DNA of 27,853 nt from JBMYQA01 sp049600855 (GCA_049600855.1 JBMYQA010000048.1:1-27853); one strand, 5' to 3'; numbered from the stretch's first letter, positions 8,510-17,780 are shown. Numbers and translations: made by a program. The notes: generated by a model from the sequence alone, not told the origin.

Positions 8510-8568
8510 GATGTGTAGTATTTAGTTGTAAAAATTAATTGACATTACAACACTTAAAAACATCATGC

Positions 8569-8600
8569 CAAACATAAACAAACATATAACTACTTGACAA
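8569..8600 (-). promoter_or_regulatory. Bacteroidota-type promoter of the 133-aa exported protein
   Basis: On the minus strand TATGTTTG (8569-8576) matches the Bacteroidota -7 consensus TAnnTTTG exactly. A TTG at 8598-8600 lies 21 bp upstream as the -33 element. A second TATGTTTG is at 8579-8586, 10 bp away, but its nearest TTG is only 11-15 bp off. The leader would be about 50-55 bases. Confidence 0.45.
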
Positions 8601-8636
8601 TCAATAAATTGAATATTATTCATTTATAGGTTCACT

Positions 8637-8697
8637 GTTCGTTTTTGCAACACTCTCGTTCAAAACCGTTCATTTTTTTAGAACAATTTTGAACGAG
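8637..8697. promoter_or_regulatory. GTTC/GAAC multi-site dyad, candidate operator
   Basis: Five phased half-sites occur: GTTC at 8637, 8658 and 8668, then GAAC at 8681 and 8691. The segments 8655-8671 and 8681-8697 form a 17-bp inverted repeat with 15 matches around a T-rich nine-base centre (CTCGTTCAAAA reflected in TTTTGAACGAG is perfect). The outer GTTC is exactly 21 bp from the next. It lies between divergent promoters, so a regulator site is more likely than a terminator. Confidence 0.45.
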
Positions 8698-8850
8698 CAT
8701 GTTATCAATACTAATTATTTTAAAATAGGTGCTTACTTTTTTAGTTAATAAGCATCAATTTTAAAACAACTTCTGTTAAACAATGGATATATTTATAATT
8801 GCTGCTACGAATAAACGATAATCTTACAAGCAACTAAATATGCGTTATAA

Positions 8851-11160
8851 ATGGAACTAGGGCAACATAACACAATACAACAGAACCCAAGTAAGAAAAT
8901 TACTAGAATATACATCACCGCTTTTTTATTGATCGGTTTATTTTCACTTGCAGGCCAGCTGCTCATTAGGTATACATTAGCGAGCCAATCAGATGATGCT
9001 TCCGTCATTAATATTGCTGGGCGGCAACGCATGCTGAGCCAAAAGCTGGTAAAAACAGCGATGCTTATTGTTCAAGCAGATAGTAGTGCTGATTTCGAAC
9101 GTAGGCAGATGGAATTATACGTTAATCAAAAACTTTGGGAACAATCACACTATGGCTTGCAATACGGTGATACGGCATTAAATATCCCTTCCAACTATAA
9201 TAGTGAATCCATTCGTGAACATTTTGTAGAACTGAATGAACATTTTGCAGCCATGCAAAAGTCATTAAACCAAATTAAGTACCTTTCTTTTGATGTGCCA
9301 AGAGATTCTGTTAGACGATCTTTAACGCAACTTACCACACACGAACCTGGGTTCTTGAGGGTCATGAATGACATTACCTTACAGTATACACAAGATGCCA
9401 ATGAAAAAATTGAGCGTTTAAAACGCATAGAGCTTACGCTTTTTTGCATCACCATCAGCATTTTGCTCATCGAAGCTTTTTTTATATTCCGACCTGCAAT
9501 TGGCAATATCAACAAATTCTTTGAAATCGCTTCGCAGAAAACGCAGGAACTAACGTTAGCCAATGAGCAGTTGGCAGAAAAACACTTACTTGCCCAACAA
9601 TATTTAGAACAATTAGGGGCGCAAAATGAAGAATTAAAACAACAATCGGAAGAATTAATTACGGTCAATGACAACTTAAAATCAGCTCAAACCGACCTGG
9701 AAGAAACGATTCAAGAGAAGGAAACCTTAAATGAAGAATTGCGCCAAAATGCAGAAGAACTCTTACAAATCAATGAGGTACTTGAAACATCACAAAGTCG
9801 ACTTAAACTAGCTTTGGTCGAAAAAGAGGCCACACACCATGAATTGCAACACAAGCATGAGGAATTATTAAATACATTAGATAAACTTGAACTAGCCAAA
9901 ACAGAACTGCAAAAACTAGCCGTAGTTGTACAAAAAACCAATAATGGAATTATTATCACCGATCATTTAGGAGGTATTAGCTATGTAAACCAAGGTTTTG
10001 AAGACATCAGTGGATATGAACTTGCAGATATTAAAGGCCAGAACTTCATCAGTGTACTCAATAATAAGTCTGATCAAGAAAATGCGAAACTTCAAATCAA
10101 ACAAAAGTTCAAATCTAAAGCGGCTTTTTCATTAGAAATTTCTAATCGCCGAAAAGATGGTTCTAAGTATTGGATGTATTTGAATGTGAATCCTGTTTAT
10201 AATGATAAAGGAGAGATTATCAATTACGTAATCATTGAAACCGATATTTCAGAATCCAAAGAAAAAGAAGCCTTGTTACAAGCTCAAAAAGAATCGTTAG
10301 AAACTGCGATGACGGAGTTAAAAGAAACGCAAATGCAATTGGTACAATCTGAAAAGCTTTCTTCTATTGGGCAATTAACCGCAGGAATTGCACATGAAAT
10401 TAATAACCCTGTCAATTTTATCTATGCAGGCGCCAATACACTCCGACAAGTGCTCAATGATGTTAGGCTGTTGATTGGAAAATACAATGAGATTAAACCA
10501 AATAGTTCGCAAGACACGCTTTTGCAAAAACTAAAAGAAATACGAGAGTATAAAGAACGCATACATTTTGATGAATTAGACGAAGATGTAACAGGCTTAC
10601 TTTCAGACGTAATTTTAGGCGCAGAACGAACGCGCGATATTGTACAAAGTTTACGTAATTTCACCCGTCTTGATGAAAATGAGGCCAAACCTGCAAATAT
10701 TCATGAAAACCTAGATTCTACGCTAGTCATCTTGAACAATAATTTAAAAGATCGGGTAGAAATCATCAAAGAATACGATGAGTATCTGCCTTTCATTGAA
10801 TGCAATATTGGTCAACTGAATCAGGTGTTTCTCAACTTAATCAATAATGCGAGTCAAGCCATTGAGGGAAAAGGGACAATCACCATTAAAACAAACACAA
10901 ATCAGGAGCAAGACACGGTTACCATTTCCATCATCGACACAGGAGTAGGCATGGATGAAGACACAATCAACCATATTTTTGACCCCTTCTACACCACCAA
11001 GCCCATTGGTGAAGGCACAGGGCTTGGCCTATCCATCAGCATCAAAATCATTAAAAGCCATAATGGTGAAATTACTGTAACTAGTCAGCCCGGTCAAGGC
11101 ACCTGTTTCGCCATTACCTTGCCCATCACTCAAAATCACAACAAAGCAGCAGCAAATTAA
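8851..11160 (+). CDS. Membrane sensor histidine kinase, PilJ/NarX-type sensor plus PAS
   Basis: This 769-residue kinase has TM1 at about 19-40. An extracytoplasmic PilJ/NarX-like four-helix sensor follows, whose first helix carries the signature INIAGRQRMLSQKLVK (53-68), and TM2 is at about 195-214. A long coiled coil spans about 222-355, a PAS domain about 356-468 (NGIIITDHLGGISYVN through YVIIETDISE), and the H-box has phospho-accepting H515 in GIAHEINNPVNF. The ATPase domain shows the N-box (FLNLINNASQAI), the G1 box DTGVGMDED, the F-box FDPFYTTK and the G2 box GEGTGLGLS. PilJ-type sensors detect anions such as nitrate in NarX, but the ligand here is unknown. There is no HAMP domain, receiver domain or adjacent response-regulator gene, so it is an orphan in this window. 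Confidence 0.93.
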   Translation: MELGQHNTIQQNPSKKITRIYITAFLLIGLFSLAGQLLIRYTLASQSDDASVINIAGRQRMLSQKLVKTAMLIVQADSSADFERRQMELYVNQKLWEQSHYGLQYGDTALNIPSNYNSESIREHFVELNEHFAAMQKSLNQIKYLSFDVPRDSVRRSLTQLTTHEPGFLRVMNDITLQYTQDANEKIERLKRIELTLFCITISILLIEAFFIFRPAIGNINKFFEIASQKTQELTLANEQLAEKHLLAQQYLEQLGAQNEELKQQSEELITVNDNLKSAQTDLEETIQEKETLNEELRQNAEELLQINEVLETSQSRLKLALVEKEATHHELQHKHEELLNTLDKLELAKTELQKLAVVVQKTNNGIIITDHLGGISYVNQGFEDISGYELADIKGQNFISVLNNKSDQENAKLQIKQKFKSKAAFSLEISNRRKDGSKYWMYLNVNPVYNDKGEIINYVIIETDISESKEKEALLQAQKESLETAMTELKETQMQLVQSEKLSSIGQLTAGIAHEINNPVNFIYAGANTLRQVLNDVRLLIGKYNEIKPNSSQDTLLQKLKEIREYKERIHFDELDEDVTGLLSDVILGAERTRDIVQSLRNFTRLDENEAKPANIHENLDSTLVILNNNLKDRVEIIKEYDEYLPFIECNIGQLNQVFLNLINNASQAIEGKGTITIKTNTNQEQDTVTISIIDTGVGMDEDTINHIFDPFYTTKPIGEGTGLGLSISIKIIKSHNGEITVTSQPGQGTCFAITLPITQNHNKAAAN

Positions 11161-11185
11161 TGCGACTTCGTTAGCTTAATCGTAT

Positions 11186-11226
11186 TAGACTGTAAAGTAA
11201 ATCTTCATACCTACGTTTACAGCCTA
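11186..11226 (+). terminator. Possible hairpin terminator of the PilJ-PAS kinase
   Basis: CTGTAAA (11190-11196) pairs with TTTACAG (11216-11222), and TAG/CTA extends the stem beyond one mismatch. It begins about 25 bp after the stop codon. There is no downstream T-run, so this is a weak call. Confidence 0.35.
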
Positions 11227-11385
11227 CGATGTTACGTCAAAAAAATCAAGGCCAAGGAGTCTTGAATGGCTAGCCTTTTACAGAAAGTACGCTAGTTTTT
11301 CCATCAAATTCCGCTCAAATTATATGGAAAGTCACCCGACTTTTCATCTCCCTATAAACAATTACAAAACTCAAACACTCGTCTA

Positions 11386-14300
11386 ATGAAATCACCCATG
11401 CACAAAACCCATTACTTACTACTTCTTTTTTTACTCTATGCCCCCGCCTGTTCTAACGAATCTCAACATGGAGAAAATACCAGTTTAACCGAATTGGTTT
11501 TTGCAGATCGAAGTAGCGCAGAAGAAGAAAAGGCAGAAGCACCAACTGCTAAAGAAGCTGCTAGTAAAGATGGCAAAACGTGGAAACGTTCTGATAAAAC
11601 GGCCAATATGGGGGCATTATTTATTGGCGATACAGAACAACTTCCGCTAAAAGGTTCTCAAATTGCCATTAAAATTGATGGATTTCGTGCGCGTGTGCTC
11701 ATTGACTGTTTCTTTTATTCGGATCGGGAAGGACAATTAGAAGGCACGTTTAAGATGAAATTACCTCAAGGAGCTTCCCCTTATTATTTTGCTTTTGGGG
11801 AATCCGTTTATTTGAACGAAGACGGAACACCAAGTGCATCCTTACCTTTCGTAGATGTTGATAAACACACTTTTTCCATTGATGAAATCAAAGAACTTCG
11901 GGCAGGAGCTTGGACGGCTCCTAAAGTTGCCCGTGTGGTACCTAAAGAGAAAGCAGCTTTTGCCTACACTCAAACCGTGCGCAGAAGCATTGATCCTGCT
12001 TTAGCAGAATGGGCGGGTGCCGACATCTACAACTGCCGAGTTTTTCCACTTCTTCCCAAAAAGCTGCACCGCATCGTTATGGGTTACGATGTAAATCTCA
12101 CTAGTTTAGAAAACGATTGGATATTTGATTTTCAAATTCCTGAAGTAGACTGTCCACTGGTTGTTGATGTGGATTATGTAAAAATAAATGGCGTTCAATC
12201 AGCAGTAAGCCCAAAGGTGAAGCTCCAAAAGCGTACAAATCGCCAGTATTTCCGATTGGAAAACCCAACAGAAAAAAGCATCAGCATTCGCTACAAATCC
12301 ATGAAAAACGTAGCCTTAATTACCCCAAACCAATCGGATTTAAACCCTTATGTGGCGTATTCGCTAAGCCCTAACTTAACTACGTCCATCAGTAGTAACC
12401 AAAATCGTCATGCTGTCATTGCGTTGGATGTGTCCTTAAGTTCCAACCCTGATCGGTTTAATGTATGGCTCAAACTTGCAGAAGCCCTATTAGCCAACAA
12501 TCGCCAGCAAATTAAAACCTTTAATGTCTTGTGTTTTAATATTGAAAGTCGGTGGTGGAAACCCAGCCCTGTAGCCAACTCAGCGGCCAACCTTCAGGAA
12601 TTCTTAGCTTATGCAAACACCTTAGCGTTAGAAGGAGCAACTGACCTTCATTCCGCCTTATCCATCATTTCCCAAAGCACCGTTAACCAAGCCAGTAACA
12701 TTTTTCTACTCAGCGATGGAGCTGATACTTGGGGAGAAGGTGACAGTTATGCCATGGTAAGCCGCATGAATTCAGCCGATCGGTTATTTGCCTTTAATAC
12801 AGGTATGTCAGGTACAAGCCTAGATAAACTAAATCATTTGACCAGAGCCAGTGGCGGAGCGCTATTCTCTGTAACAGGAGAAGATGAAATTGCACCAGCC
12901 AGTACCGCCTTTCGCGCAACCCCTTGGAAAATTGAAAAAATCGAGGCCGAAGGTCATGAAGATTTACTACTCGCTGGCCGCGCTCACTACCTGTATCCAG
13001 GGCAAAAGCTCTTATTGACAGGTCGTGGTACAGCAACTAAAGGCAATCAAGTTACGCTTCACCTTTCCCAAAATGGCAAAAAGCAAGTAATACCTATTAC
13101 CATTCACAAAGCCATTCCGTCGAGCCTCACCCGAAGGATTTATGGGCAATATGCGACTGAAACATTGGAGGAGTTTAAAGATGCCACCACACCAGCAGCG
13201 ATTGCTTATGCACGCCATTTTGCAGTGCCTGGAAAAAACTGTTCTTTATTGATGTTAGAGACAGAAGCGGACTATAAACAATATAAAACGGGAGCTACAG
13301 GTGATTTGGAATTTATCCAATCCAATGCTGTCAATTCCATTGTAGATCAACTACTAGCACGCATCGAACAGCTATTGGGCGATCCGAAGCAGCAATTCAA
13401 AACATGGCTGACTAAATTGAGCAAAATGGATGGCATGACCTTTACTGCTTCGCCTAATTTATTGGCTATGGTTGATCAACTGCCGAGCACTACCTTTACG
13501 ATTTCGCAAAACTCCATCTTAAGTCAAGCCCATCAAAAAGAAAGTTTATCTGATTCATTTCGCAAAGCGTTGTTAGCTTCAAACTTAGATTATGATGTAT
13601 TCAATCAGGAAGCTAAGTATCGGTTGGGAAAATACGGGGCGGTAGATGCCCTCAAAGCACTCAGTTCATTGGTAGAAAAAAGTCCAGAGAATGCGGTATT
13701 GACTCGTGATGTTGCCTATTCTGCATTAGATTGGAACATGAATGATCAGGCTTATTTCTTATTCAAGCGTGTCTTAAAATCGCGCCCTTATGAACCTCAA
13801 ACTTATTTGGCGATTGCCAAAGCCTTAGCTCAATCAGGTAATCTAGAATTAGCTTGCCTGTATTACGAGGTTGCCATCACGACAAAGTGGGACGAAAGAT
13901 TCGGCGAATTCCGCAGAATCGCAACCCTGGATTACTTAAACACCCTACGCCAAGCGAAGCGCAAAAAAGGCTTTGCCCTAAAGTCCATGGCAACATCGCG
14001 CTATCAGGAACTTAAAGCGGAGTTTAAAGAAAAGTCAGTAGATGTCATGGTCGTCATTTCTTGGAATACCGATAATACCGACATCGACTTACACGTGATT
14101 GATCCTACTGGTGAAGAATGTTATTACGAGAATCGAGAAACACGCATTGGTGGCTACCTCACCCAAGACGTTACACAAGGATATGGCCCTGAAATGTATA
14201 TCCTCCCTCAAGCAACGTCAGGCAACTATGCCATTAAAGTGAAGTATTTTTCCTCAGATCGCAATCGTGCCTCTACTCGAACCAAAGTCTATGCGTCTGT

Positions 14301-14403
14301 CTATAAAAACTGGGGCACACCTCAAGAAAGTGTTGAAAATAAAGTAGTTGTATTAGCGGATAACAAAGAAATGCATGAAGTGATAAAAATAAAGGTAGAC
14401 TAA
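11386..14403 (+). CDS. VIT-VWA-DUF2135 lipoprotein (first tandem paralog)
   Basis: This 1005-residue protein has a hydrophobic N-terminus ending YAPAC (C22), a probable lipoprotein signal although -3 is not the usual Leu. An acidic linker follows (about 25-60). Next come a VIT-type domain (about 75-240; FRARVLIDCFFYS, then a KMKLPQGASPYYF strand) and a VWA domain (about 342-495). The VWA MIDAS metal site is complete: DVSLS (D348, S350, S352), GATD (T419) and SDGAD (D444). A mostly helical middle with TPR-like repeats (about 715-855) follows, then a C-terminal DUF2135-like beta domain with ISWNTDNTDIDLHV and YGPEMYILP. The architecture resembles inter-alpha-trypsin-inhibitor/YfbK-like proteins. 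A surface adhesion or scaffold role is inferred. The start could also be the ATG at 11398. Confidence 0.85.
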   Translation: MKSPMHKTHYLLLLFLLYAPACSNESQHGENTSLTELVFADRSSAEEEKAEAPTAKEAASKDGKTWKRSDKTANMGALFIGDTEQLPLKGSQIAIKIDGFRARVLIDCFFYSDREGQLEGTFKMKLPQGASPYYFAFGESVYLNEDGTPSASLPFVDVDKHTFSIDEIKELRAGAWTAPKVARVVPKEKAAFAYTQTVRRSIDPALAEWAGADIYNCRVFPLLPKKLHRIVMGYDVNLTSLENDWIFDFQIPEVDCPLVVDVDYVKINGVQSAVSPKVKLQKRTNRQYFRLENPTEKSISIRYKSMKNVALITPNQSDLNPYVAYSLSPNLTTSISSNQNRHAVIALDVSLSSNPDRFNVWLKLAEALLANNRQQIKTFNVLCFNIESRWWKPSPVANSAANLQEFLAYANTLALEGATDLHSALSIISQSTVNQASNIFLLSDGADTWGEGDSYAMVSRMNSADRLFAFNTGMSGTSLDKLNHLTRASGGALFSVTGEDEIAPASTAFRATPWKIEKIEAEGHEDLLLAGRAHYLYPGQKLLLTGRGTATKGNQVTLHLSQNGKKQVIPITIHKAIPSSLTRRIYGQYATETLEEFKDATTPAAIAYARHFAVPGKNCSLLMLETEADYKQYKTGATGDLEFIQSNAVNSIVDQLLARIEQLLGDPKQQFKTWLTKLSKMDGMTFTASPNLLAMVDQLPSTTFTISQNSILSQAHQKESLSDSFRKALLASNLDYDVFNQEAKYRLGKYGAVDALKALSSLVEKSPENAVLTRDVAYSALDWNMNDQAYFLFKRVLKSRPYEPQTYLAIAKALAQSGNLELACLYYEVAITTKWDERFGEFRRIATLDYLNTLRQAKRKKGFALKSMATSRYQELKAEFKEKSVDVMVVISWNTDNTDIDLHVIDPTGEECYYENRETRIGGYLTQDVTQGYGPEMYILPQATSGNYAIKVKYFSSDRNRASTRTKVYASVYKNWGTPQESVENKVVVLADNKEMHEVIKIKVD

Positions 14404-14425
14404 TTTTTTGCCACATTCTCCAAGT

Positions 14426-14470
14426 AAGCTGTCATTTAATTAATCATATCGGTTAACTAAATGACAGCTT
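14426..14470 (+). terminator. Hairpin between the two VWA paralog genes
   Basis: AAGCTGTCATTTA (14426-14438) and TAAATGACAGCTT (14458-14470) are a perfect 13-bp inverted repeat around a 19-base loop, in the 110-bp gap between the genes. The T-run after it is short (TTTG). It may end or attenuate transcription of the first paralog, or stabilise its 3' end while allowing readthrough to the second. Confidence 0.6.
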
Positions 14471-14513
14471 TGTAGTTAATGCACACCATTCATTCACCTC
14501 AAACAGTTACACA

Positions 14514-17500
14514 ATGAAAACACACTTATTATGTTTACTACTCGTATTATCAACGTATACGGCAATTGCTCAAATTACCGTTACAGGCACCATTAAAGAT
14601 GATCGCTACGATCCCCTCCCTGGCGCTATGGTCACCATAAAAGGAACTACTGAAGGAACGGTTGCAGATATTGATGGAAAGTACTCCATTAAAGTGGCTG
14701 ATGAAGAAGCCGTACTGGTGTTTAGCTATGTGGGTTATGAAGACCAAGAAGTTACTGTAGGTACTCAAACCGTCATTGATGTTATTTTACGTTCAGGTGC
14801 TGTTTTGGAGGAAGTTGTGATCTCTAATTCTAGGGCAAGACGTTCTAACGACTCTCGAAGTAATTCGAGCAGTATTACCGAAACCGCCAAAAAAGAATCA
14901 AGAAATGTCAAAGGCAAAAGTACCACCTGGAAACGGTCGAATAAAACAACCAATTTAGGCGCTTTGTTTGTTGGCGATAAAGAGCGAATCCCCTTAAAAG
15001 GCGCTCAGATCGCCATTAAAGTAGACGGTTTTCGCGCAAGAGTGCTGATCGACTGTTTCTTTTATTCGAATCAAGATCGTCAATTAGAAGGCACCTTCAA
15101 GATGAAACTCCCCCAAGGCGCATCTCCGTATTACTTTGCCTTTGGGGAATCCGTCTACCTAGACAATAAGAATTCTAAAAGTTCCATTCCCTTTTTGGCA
15201 CAAAATGAAGTTAGTTTTTCCACTGATGACTTAGAAAACATTCGTCAAGCATCTTGGAGTTCCTTGAAAGTGGCTCATGTGGTTCCCAAAGAAAAAGCAG
15301 CTTTGGCCTACGAAGAAACCGTACGAGGGCAAATTGATCCAGCACTCGTAGAATGGGCTGGTGCTGATGTGTACAATTGCCGTGTATTTCCCATCCAACC
15401 CAAAACCCTTCATCGCATCGTGATTGGCTATGATGTCAACCTAACCACTATTCAAGATGACTGGGTGTTAGACTTCAGTATTCCCAAGGTAACTTGTCCC
15501 TTAATTGTGGATGTAGATATGGCAGCTATTCCGAACATTTCCTCATCCATTACGCCTAAAAAAAATGCGATGGCCAGAAATGGCCGCAACTATTACCGTT
15601 TCAACGATCCTAAATTTGATCAACTCCAACTGCGCTACCAGTCATTAAAAAATGCCGCACTCACCACAAACACATCCGCACCCACTGATCGTTACACCGC
15701 TTTGGCGATTACACCCAATTTACCACATACGCCAAACACCGAAGTAGCAAATACCGCACTGATTGCACTAGACATTTCCTTAAGTGCCAATCCCGATCAA
15801 TTTAATGTATGGCTCAAAATGGCAAAAGCGTTATTGAATAATAATCCAGCGCATATCAAAAAGTTCAATGTGTTATTATTCAATATTGAAGCTTTTTGGT
15901 GGCAAGCGCAGCCTGTGGAAAATACCCCCAAAAATGTCCGAAAGTTTCTGTCATTCGCGAATAACTTGAGCCTTGAGGGCGCTAGCGATATCAACCTCGC
16001 CTTATCCACCATCGCTACTACCAATTGGACGAAAAATCAAGATAATTCCATTTTCTTCCTTACTGATGGCGATGATACTTGGGGAGAAAGTGATGTGTAT
16101 GCCATGATCCAGCAGGTGAAAAAAGGAGATCGGATTTTTGGCTTTAACACGGGAATGTCGGGCATCAATATCAATAAATTAACGCAATTAACACGCGCAA
16201 CAGGAGGGGCGTTGTTTTCCATTACTGGAGAAAGTGAAGTCCAGAAAGCTAGTAAAGCGTTCCGTGCTCAACCTTGGAAAATAGATAAAATCACGATGGA
16301 TGGGATCGCAGATATCCTCATTACTGGGCGGCCTGAATACCTCTATGCGGGGCAAAAGCTATTCCTTTCAGGCCGTGGGAATTTGAAGTCTGATGCCACA
16401 CTCTACTTGGAGGTTTCCCAAAATGGAAAAACGAAAAAATTGGCAATCCCCATTAAACATACCGTTCAATCGGAACTCGCACAACGGGTTTATGGTCAAA
16501 TGGCGACCATCATCTTGGAAGAACTCGAACACCTCTCGACTAAAGAATCCATTGCTTTTGCACGTTACTTTCGCGTACCTGGTCAAACCTGCTCACTACT
16601 CATGCTCGAGTCTAATTCCGATTATGATGAATATGAAATTAAATTAGAAGCCGATTCTTCCTTCATTCAGGAAACTACGATCAACGCATTCTTGGAGAAA
16701 ACGCTGTCATCTGCCCTGATTTCATTGAGTAATCCCAAGCTAAAATTTGAGCATTGGTTAACGAAATTGAGTCAACTCGATGGATTGACCTTTAATCCAT
16801 CCGATGAATTGGAAGCGTTAAAATCCTTAATTCCAGTAGCTAAGTTTTCCATTCCTGCCACTACCTTGCGCTCTAAATCCATTAGAAAGTCTTCGTTAGA
16901 TGAGCAATTTGGCCGATCCCTTTTATCCGATCCCTTAGATTATGATACACTGTATCAAGAAGCTCATCGAAGATTAGGAAGGTATGGGGCGGATGATGCT
17001 TTAAAGGCAATTAGTTCATTAGTTGAAAACAGTCCTAGCGATGCGGTATTAACGCGCGATGTGGCCTATGCTGCCATGGAATGGGGATTAAATGAACAAG
17101 CTTATTACTTGTTTAAACGCCTCTCCAAATCTCGTCCGTATGAACCGCAAAACTACCTTGCTATGGCTAAAGCATTAGCTCATGCTGATCATATTGAGTT
17201 GGCCTGTCTCTATTACGAAATTGCCATTACTACAGAATGGAATAGGCGCTTTGGGGAGTTTACAAAAATCGCCACTTTAGAATACCTCAACGTATTGCGT
17301 AAGCTCATCAATGAAAACCATTCCACGTTAACGGCTTATGCACAAGCACGCTATGCTACAATAAAATCCAATTTTAATTTTAATACGGTAGATATGATGA
17401 TCGTAGTGTCCTGGAATACCGATAACACCGATATTGATTTGCATGTAGTCGAACCCACTGGCGAAGAATGTTATTACAGTCATAGTTATACTAAAATTGG

Positions 17501-17750
17501 AGGTCGAATTTCAAGAGATGTTACCCAAGGTTATGGCCCTGAGATGTACATCCTTCCTACAGCAGTGGAGGGGAAGTATAAAATCAAGGTCAATTACTAT
17601 TCTGCTGACAGAAACCGTACTTCAACCCGTACCAAAGTCTATGTTTCCGTTTACCGAAATTGGGGCACGGAAAAAGAGACCATCGAGCATAAAACCATTG
17701 TACTAAACGAGAATAAGGAAATGCAGGATATTATGAAGTTAACCTTTTAA
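14514..17750 (+). CDS. CarboxypepD_reg-VIT-VWA-DUF2135 exported protein (second tandem paralog)
   Basis: This 1078-residue protein has a signal peptide at 1-20 (ending TAIAQ). A carboxypeptidase-D-regulatory-like beta domain follows (21-95; VTGTIKDD, DPLPGAMVTIKGTTEGTVAD, FSYVGYEDQEV), then EEVVISN (99-105), similar to the segment after this domain in SusC-type receptors. A basic/Ser/Asn linker (106-135) leads into a body closely matching the upstream gene: VIT (about 145-310), VWA (about 413-570), TPR-like helical part and DUF2135. The MIDAS residues are D420, S422, S424, then S491 (GASD in place of GATD) and D518. A 26-residue stretch at 191-216 is identical in both proteins. No beta-barrel follows, so this is not a TonB receptor. 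It is likely exposed at the envelope. It starts 110 bp after its paralog. Confidence 0.87.
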   Translation: MKTHLLCLLLVLSTYTAIAQITVTGTIKDDRYDPLPGAMVTIKGTTEGTVADIDGKYSIKVADEEAVLVFSYVGYEDQEVTVGTQTVIDVILRSGAVLEEVVISNSRARRSNDSRSNSSSITETAKKESRNVKGKSTTWKRSNKTTNLGALFVGDKERIPLKGAQIAIKVDGFRARVLIDCFFYSNQDRQLEGTFKMKLPQGASPYYFAFGESVYLDNKNSKSSIPFLAQNEVSFSTDDLENIRQASWSSLKVAHVVPKEKAALAYEETVRGQIDPALVEWAGADVYNCRVFPIQPKTLHRIVIGYDVNLTTIQDDWVLDFSIPKVTCPLIVDVDMAAIPNISSSITPKKNAMARNGRNYYRFNDPKFDQLQLRYQSLKNAALTTNTSAPTDRYTALAITPNLPHTPNTEVANTALIALDISLSANPDQFNVWLKMAKALLNNNPAHIKKFNVLLFNIEAFWWQAQPVENTPKNVRKFLSFANNLSLEGASDINLALSTIATTNWTKNQDNSIFFLTDGDDTWGESDVYAMIQQVKKGDRIFGFNTGMSGININKLTQLTRATGGALFSITGESEVQKASKAFRAQPWKIDKITMDGIADILITGRPEYLYAGQKLFLSGRGNLKSDATLYLEVSQNGKTKKLAIPIKHTVQSELAQRVYGQMATIILEELEHLSTKESIAFARYFRVPGQTCSLLMLESNSDYDEYEIKLEADSSFIQETTINAFLEKTLSSALISLSNPKLKFEHWLTKLSQLDGLTFNPSDELEALKSLIPVAKFSIPATTLRSKSIRKSSLDEQFGRSLLSDPLDYDTLYQEAHRRLGRYGADDALKAISSLVENSPSDAVLTRDVAYAAMEWGLNEQAYYLFKRLSKSRPYEPQNYLAMAKALAHADHIELACLYYEIAITTEWNRRFGEFTKIATLEYLNVLRKLINENHSTLTAYAQARYATIKSNFNFNTVDMMIVVSWNTDNTDIDLHVVEPTGEECYYSHSYTKIGGRISRDVTQGYGPEMYILPTAVEGKYKIKVNYYSADRNRTSTRTKVYVSVYRNWGTEKETIEHKTIVLNENKEMQDIMKLTF

Positions 17751-17780
17751 GCAGGTAATCAAAAGCCTTCATTACCTGCT
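17750..17780. terminator. Bidirectional hairpin spanning two convergent stop codons
   Basis: AGCAGGTAAT (17750-17759) and ATTACCTGCT (17771-17780) pair perfectly over 10 bp with an 11-base loop. The left arm starts at the last base of the plus-strand stop codon, and the minus-strand stop codon lies at 17759-17761. The right arm is therefore also coding sequence for the kinase C-terminus. Flanking T-runs are poor (AACTTTAAC one way, TTAAAAGG the other). Confidence 0.6.

Larger units (their letters stand above)
8510..8850. other. Divergent intergenic control region (341 bp)
   Basis: This non-coding A/T-rich stretch separates the minus-strand 133-residue exported protein gene from the plus-strand PilJ-PAS kinase gene. 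It contains the probable promoter at 8569-8600 and the GTTC/GAAC dyad at 8637-8697, described separately. No TAnnTTTG box was found close to the kinase start; TATATTTA near 8788 is the nearest approximation. No small ORF or RNA gene was recognised. Confidence 0.6.

Noticed and set aside
8655..8697. The GTTC/GAAC dyad as an intrinsic terminator
   Set aside because: It lies between two divergent gene starts, where no transcript would need to end, and it lacks a following T-run.
14514..17750. The second VWA paralog as a TonB-dependent receptor
   Set aside because: Only the CarboxypepD_reg domain and a TonB-box-like segment are present. No plug or beta-barrel follows.
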